From positions 620,001 to 684,000 of the forward strand of contig JAFFSR010000087.1 in the NCBI GenBank assembly GCA_017163975.1: DNA of 64,000 nucleotides, in the 5' to 3' direction. The notes beneath the pieces are model-generated. The model was given only the letters and a program-made list of their open reading frames with translations. It did not search any database and had not been told where the DNA came from. The position numbers were made by a program, and so were the translations under genes. This document shows, piece by piece, positions 58,904 through 64,000 of the stretch. Every line of letters begins with the position of its first letter. The stretch's first letter is position 1. Origin of the DNA: Anastatus disparis (lineage: Eukaryota; Arthropoda; Insecta; Hymenoptera; Eupelmidae).

Positions 58904-59840
58904 ATGGACTCACCGATAGATATGTCGGAAGCCGGTAATGATGACAATATTGATGATAACGAGAATGATAACGACGACGACAACGACGACGATGATGTTG
59001 ATAATAACGATAATAATGAAAATAATGGTGATGATGATGCTAACGATAATCAAAATGACAGAGATGATAGCCGTGATGATGATGATGATAAAGATAATGA
59101 AAATAGTGGTGATGATAACGATAATGAAAATAGTGATGTTGATGATAGCGATAATAGTAATGCAAATAACAATGACGATGATAGCGATAGTGATAGTAAT
59201 GAATGTAGTAGTAGCAGTGACGATGATGATAATTTACCACAAAACATTCTCAACATTGAAAATGATTATGTGATGTCTGCAGCGAATCGTTCGAGGGCTT
59301 TGGCGCGTAGAACTGACGATATGTTGCTTAATTATTATGTCCCAAACTACACTATAGCTGAATTAATTGATAGGACGATACAAAGACATTATGATAGACG
59401 TAATGAACCGGATTCCGACGAGGGAGAGTTGAGAAAAAAAATTTTGAGACGTTTCGTTGACCGGCAGCAAACTGCAGAAGAGCGTATTTCGACTCCCCAT
59501 TGTTCTTTCATTCAAAACAGTATCAGGGATGCCGGCTTAAATGAATGTAAGTAGAAAGTTTTTAAATCATGATATTTCCGAAAATACCTTCAGCTATTAC
59601 ATTTCGTTTTTTGTTTTTTTTTAAGTATTTCGTCGGAATAGTGAGGTCATAGATCGTCTACCATCACATATATTCTTGGGGGCGTGCCGGGTCATGTATT
59701 CAAAACGAGCCCAAGAAATAAGATGGATCCATGACTTAGCTCGTGATCCACATTCTGCTATATATGAAGATAGTATGCCGGAATTACTAGATTTATTAAC
59801 ACGCGTAGCCGAATGTTTTTCCGGACGACCCGAACCATAA
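58904..59840 (+). CDS. Acidic D/N-rich protein, two exons
   Basis: From ATG at 58904 the first about 110 codons are almost only Asp, Asn, Glu and Ser (GAT/AAT/GAC repeats). An ordered part follows (SAANRSRALARRTDDMLLNYYVPNYTIAELIDRTIQRHYDRRN). A donor at 59547 (aat|gtaagt) and an acceptor ending 59625 (ttttttttaag) join in phase 1 to a last exon (59626-59840). That exon encodes FRRNSEVIDRLPSHIFL and IRWIHDLARD, then ends at TAA 59838-59840. About 285 residues. The same frame is open upstream to the TAA at 58853, so the ATG used here may be secondary. No known family. The acidic low-complexity region may be a flexible linker or nucleic-acid mimic, which is only a guess. Confidence 0.55.
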
Positions 59841-59890
59841 ATTTTTATTTGTAAATCATAAAATAATTTTTAATAATAATAAATTTACAG

Positions 59891-62800
59891 TCAGTGAAAA
59901 TACTTGTGTCAATTATTCAACACCAATTTCATCACCGTTAACTTTACACTATACAGCGTCTCCCTCTTCACCACGCTCTATCGGGAGCTATGATTATGAT
60001 GGCGATGTGTCGACTTACTCATCCGAAACAGATTCTGAAACGATGCAATTGGGATGTGTTGCACCAAGTATTGAAAGTTATGATTATGATGGCGATGTGT
60101 CTGCATATTCATCCCAAACGGATTCTCAAACGATGCAAACAGGCGGTGGTGCAGCGAATATTAACGTCGAAAACGATAGTGAGAGGGATAAAGATAATAT
60201 CGATGAGGGAAATAATAATGCAGAAGAAGAAGAAGAAGAAGCAGGTGAAATCAATGTGCGACCTCCCGGCGAAAGGTTTACTATAAATCAGAGTACACAT
60301 AATTATTTAAAAAAATATAGGGCTTATGGTATAGAGCTTCTATTAAAAATACTTACACCTCCTCCCGATGTTAATTTAATTATTTGGCTGGAAAATGTAA
60401 TGCGGGATATACACGCGTACATAATGTCGATGGCGGGTGAAGATGATAGAATAGGTATAAGTATAAGAAGTAATAATTTTGCTCGCGGAGCAGCAGGATT
60501 GTCGCTTCGACCTGTAAATAATTTTTTTTATAATGATCTTTGGTTATTACTGGGTAGTCTAGTTCAAAGTAATGAACATTTCCAATTAGATGATACTTTT
60601 ATTTTAACAGTAACTATCGTAAATGTTCCGCGGGGTGAAGGAGGTGTAAGAAGAAAAAATCTCTGTATAGATGTAATCGGGTCGAGATCATTCGTTTCCA
60701 TAAAAAACGATGATAATAAATGCCTACCGAGGGCTTTGGTAGTGGGGGAAGCCTATATTAAATTAAAAAATTCAGTGGAAAAAGAAGTTCGAGATATTTG
60801 GGGAAAGATTAGAAATAGTAGAGGGGCTTCACAGAGGCAACGCGCGGATAATCTTATAACTAGCGCCAACGTTGAAATTCCCGAAAATGGTTGCGGTATA
60901 GAGGAAATAGAGAAGTTTCAAACATACTACACGATGCGCGGAATAGCTATTGTTATTTATGATGAATCAACTTTTGGGTGTGGGGAGCCACCATTTTTCG
61001 ACGGTCGGCCGTATGTAGAGCACAATAAAAATTCAATCATTAACCTTTTATATAACAATCGTACTCGACATTTTGACACTATTTTAAATTTAACTGGTGC
61101 CGCTAAAAGTAAATTTCTCTGCGAATACTGTACCATTAAATATTCTCTTGTAAATATGCATAAGTGTTCGTCAATTTGCTCTAGCTGCTTTGTATCACCA
61201 CCTTGTGAAACTAAAAACGTTGAATCAATAAAATGCAACGATTGCAATAGAGATTTTTTTGGACAAATTTGTTTTAACAAGCATAAAACAGTCGGTAGTT
61301 ACAAAAAAAATAACAAAAAATTATGCGATGTTGTCCAAGCATGTCCTCGTTGCGGTAAAAGAATTAATAAGATTAAAGATAAGCATGTATGCGGGGTTAA
61401 TTGGTGCAGCACATGTCGTCGAAAACATAATGTGAACGATTTATGTTATATACCGAAAATTCCATCTGATAAAGCGAAAAGCGGTCAATCAAGCGATACA
61501 TCGAAAACGAAAAGAAATTTATTTATATTCTACGATTTCGAAACCCGGCAAGACACATCGTATAGGGATAGTTCTAGTATAAAAATACATGTACCAAACC
61601 TCTGCGTAGTACATCAGGTATGCGAAGACTGTATGGATGTCGAGAATATAGGTACTTTTTGCTCTACATGCGGTGTACGCGAGTTTGTTTTTTGGGATGA
61701 TCCGGTCAAAATTTATTCGAAATTGCTATTCGTAAAAAAACGGGTTTTGAGCAAATAATATGTATTGCGTATAATTCTAGAGGCTTCGATGGTCAATTTA
61801 TTCTAAAAGAAATCGTGGAAAATACATCTTATGTGCCAAGCGTAATTTTAAACGGGCAAAGTATTATCATGCCTCAATGTGGCAAGACATTATTATCGAT
61901 AGTTTAAACTACTTCCACATGATGTTGAGCGCGCTTCCAAAGGCTTTTGGCTTACCACCATCTAGTAAAAAAGGTTATTTTCCACACCTGTTTAATACAC
62001 AGGAAAATCAAAATTACAGAGGACCTTTACCAGATGTTAAATTTTACGGTATAGACACAATGCCTCTTTCCGAGAGAGTTGAATTCCTCACATGGTATAA
62101 CGAGAATGTAGGTAATTATGAATTTGATTTTAAACGTGAAATCGTAGAATATTGTCGTATGGACGTAGAAATTTTAAGGCGATCGTGTATAGCCTTCAGA
62201 AAGATATTTCTAGAATGCGGGAAAACATGCCCTTTTACGGAAGCTGTAACAATAGCATCTGCGTGTTCAACGGTATATAGAAAAAATTATTTACAAAAAA
62301 ATGCTATCGGCGTTATACCATCCACTGGTTATCGACGGGGTGACAAGCACTCGCAAAAATCTCTAGAATGGTTAGTGCAGTGTGAACGCGAGGTAGAGCA
62401 CGTGAAGTCATGCTACCAGAGAGATTTCGCGTTGACGGTTTCTCAGCAGCAGATCAAAATTTACCAAATCAAAAGGGTATTGTATTCGAGTATCAGGGTT
62501 GCTTCATCCATGGTTGTCCCAAATGTTTTCCAAATAATCGTGAGCAGCGATTGTCTTACGGTCGCACATTTAACGAGGTTTTTGAAAACACAGTAAGGAA
62601 AATAGAAAAAATAAAATCATTCGGCTATGAAGTTCGCGAGATATGGGAATGTGAATTCGATCGTATCAAAAGCGAGAACCCTGATATTAAAAATTACGTT
62701 AGTAATCACCCCATAATGCTACGTATAACTTTGGATCCACGGGACGCATTTTTCGGCGGTAGAACGGAAAATTTTGTCACTCAGTGCAGAGTTGGTGAGG

Positions 62801-64000
62801 GAGAAAAAATTAAATATACGGATATTTGCTCTCTCTACCCTTACGTGTGTAAGCGCGGGCGATTTCCTCTCGGGCATCCGCGTATTTTACTCGGAGAAGA
62901 GTGTAAAAAACTGACATCAGGTAACAATAACGATTTATCAGGCGTCGAATGTTTAATTAAATGTAAGGTGCTACCACCTCGTAATTTGTATATACCGCTG
63001 CTACCTATTAAAATGCACAATCGACTACTTTTTGCTCTATGTCGTTCTTGCTGTGAAGAAATGCGTCAAGGAGATTGCAGTCATGAAAATGTAAAAGATC
63101 GTGAATTCACAGGTACATGGGTTGTCTATGAAATGCGTAAAGCCGTTGAACTAGGGTATCGTATAACTGAAATATATATCATTTGGCAATACGAAATGAC
63201 GCAGTTCGATCAAGCGACTGCAAGTGGTTGACTCTTTGCTGAATACGTAAACACCTTTCTAAAGATCAAACAGGAGGCTAGTGGTTGGCCTTCTTGGTGT
63301 ATCGATGACGCTAGTAAAGATCAATATATCAAACAGTATGAAATAGATGAAGGTATTCGTATGGATAAGGAGAAAATTGAGAAAAATGCAGGGTTAAGAG
63401 CTGTTGCAAAACTCTGTCTCAATTCCTTCTGGGGTAAATTTGGACAGCCTAGTAATTTAAAGCAAACGGATATTATAAAGTCACGAGAAGCACTCTTGAA
63501 ACTTCTTACAGCAGCCGATAAAGAAGCGTACGATATACTTGCTGTGAATGATGAAATTTTGTATGCCAACTGGCAATATAAAGAGGAAGCATCGCCTACT
63601 GCAGCATATACAAATGTCGTTATTGCAGCTTATACGACGGCTCAAGCTAGATTGAAACTTTATGTGGATCTAGAAAAATTAGGGAGACGCGTTTTATATT
63701 GCGATACAAACTCGTGTATATTTACATCCAAAGATGATGAAATCGGGGAATATAATCCAGTTGAGGGTACAAAGCTCGGTGACATGACCGACGAGTTGAC
63801 AGCCCATGAAGAGGGTGCGTATATACAACATTTTATTTCAGGGGGTCCGAAATTTTACGCTTATCGCGCTGTAAACCTTGATGGGGAAATATTTGAATGT
63901 TGTAAGGTTAAGGGTATAACTTTAAATTTCTCTAATGGGTTGAAAATAAATTTTGAAAGCATCAATGAATTGATTATTGATGCATTTCGCAGTACATCAA
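59891..64000 (+). pseudogene. Protein-primed family B DNA polymerase (Polinton/virus-type), decayed, runs off window
   Basis: The reading frame has no ATG before about 60043. A clean acceptor (tttacag, ending 59890) suggests splicing from an upstream exon in phase 1. In order: Ser/Asp-rich leader with a 30-codon tandem duplication; an N-terminal domain with RSFVSIKNDDNKCLPRALVVGEAY (about 60690-60755); a Cys/His-rich region with many CxxC pairs (61120-61455); Exo I FYDFETR (about 61530); Exo II NSRGFDGQF (about 61773); Exo III YCRMDVEIL (about 62150); polymerase motif A YTDICSLYP (about 62816); motif B KLCLNSFWGKFGQ (about 63409); and motif C with sequence YCDTNS (about 63700). Lesions: frame changes near 61740 (an A7 run), 61870 and 62400, and TGA at 63229-63231. 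Motif C normally reads DTDS, so one catalytic Asp is Asn here. Related enzymes replicate Polinton/Maverick elements and adinto-like viruses. The rest of any element lies beyond the window. Confidence 0.85.

Noticed and set aside
59040..59273. His/Tyr-rich minus frame and Met/Ile-rich plus frame
   Set aside because: Shadows of the GAT/AAT repeats of the acidic exon.
61733..61745. Programmed ribosomal frameshift in the polymerase
   Set aside because: Other frame changes, a stop and a changed catalytic residue show general decay.

Overview
This is a eukaryotic window, AT-rich and very poor in host genes. It most likely comes from an insect genome. The retroelement types, the tRNA-derived SINE head and a virus-like protein-primed DNA polymerase would suit a hymenopteran, but I cannot prove the order. 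Nearly everything is mobile DNA or its remains. The striking feature is a run of large inverted repeats covering most of the first 44 kb.

Layout. (1) 1-26156 is one giant palindrome. Position 1 pairs with about 26156 and the apex lies near 15.6-15.84 kb. The arms are nearly identical, about 98% in the stretch I compared by eye near 11.0/17.2 kb. Each arm carries private insertions: a CR1-like LINE (about 751-6552) and two TIR elements (9071-10770 and 11814-14802) on the left, and an I-group LINE with a 12-bp target duplication (20096-25610, minus strand) on the right. Because the other arm is empty at each of these sites, it shows the exact insertion point. The core is built of degenerate 11-bp repeats. 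(2) 26157-30050 holds small repeats, hairpins and a SINE head. (3) 30.29-35.17 kb is a degenerate telomere-like array: C-rich on the + strand up to about 33.17 kb, G-rich after 33.34 kb, with two TTAA-flanked MITEs inside. (4) 35975-40375 is a DDE-type DNA transposon. Its left end has been replaced by an inverted copy of its right end, and its transposase gene is broken and interrupted by a 657-bp palindromic MITE. (5) 41625-43785 is a fold-back element with a 9-bp target duplication and an internal 82-bp periodicity.

Host-derived sequence appears from 44 kb on. The only good candidate for a functional host exon is the last exon of a spermine/polyamine oxidase gene (47490-48303). A decayed intronless copy of the RNA polymerase III largest subunit lies at 51290-52275 (minus). 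Around these are tandem repeats, MITEs and long (TA)n and (TG)n tracts.

55.7-64.0 kb is a virus-like or Polinton-like cassette. It has a small unknown gene on the minus strand. Divergent from it, behind a clear TATA box, is a series of exons joined by phase-1 introns: a basic N-terminal exon, an acidic D/N-rich exon and a short C-terminal exon. A long protein-primed family B DNA polymerase pseudogene follows. It has several frameshifts, a stop and an altered motif C, and it runs off the window. All ORFs of the two LINEs, the transposase and the polymerase belong to selfish elements. No operon-like cooperation among host genes is visible.
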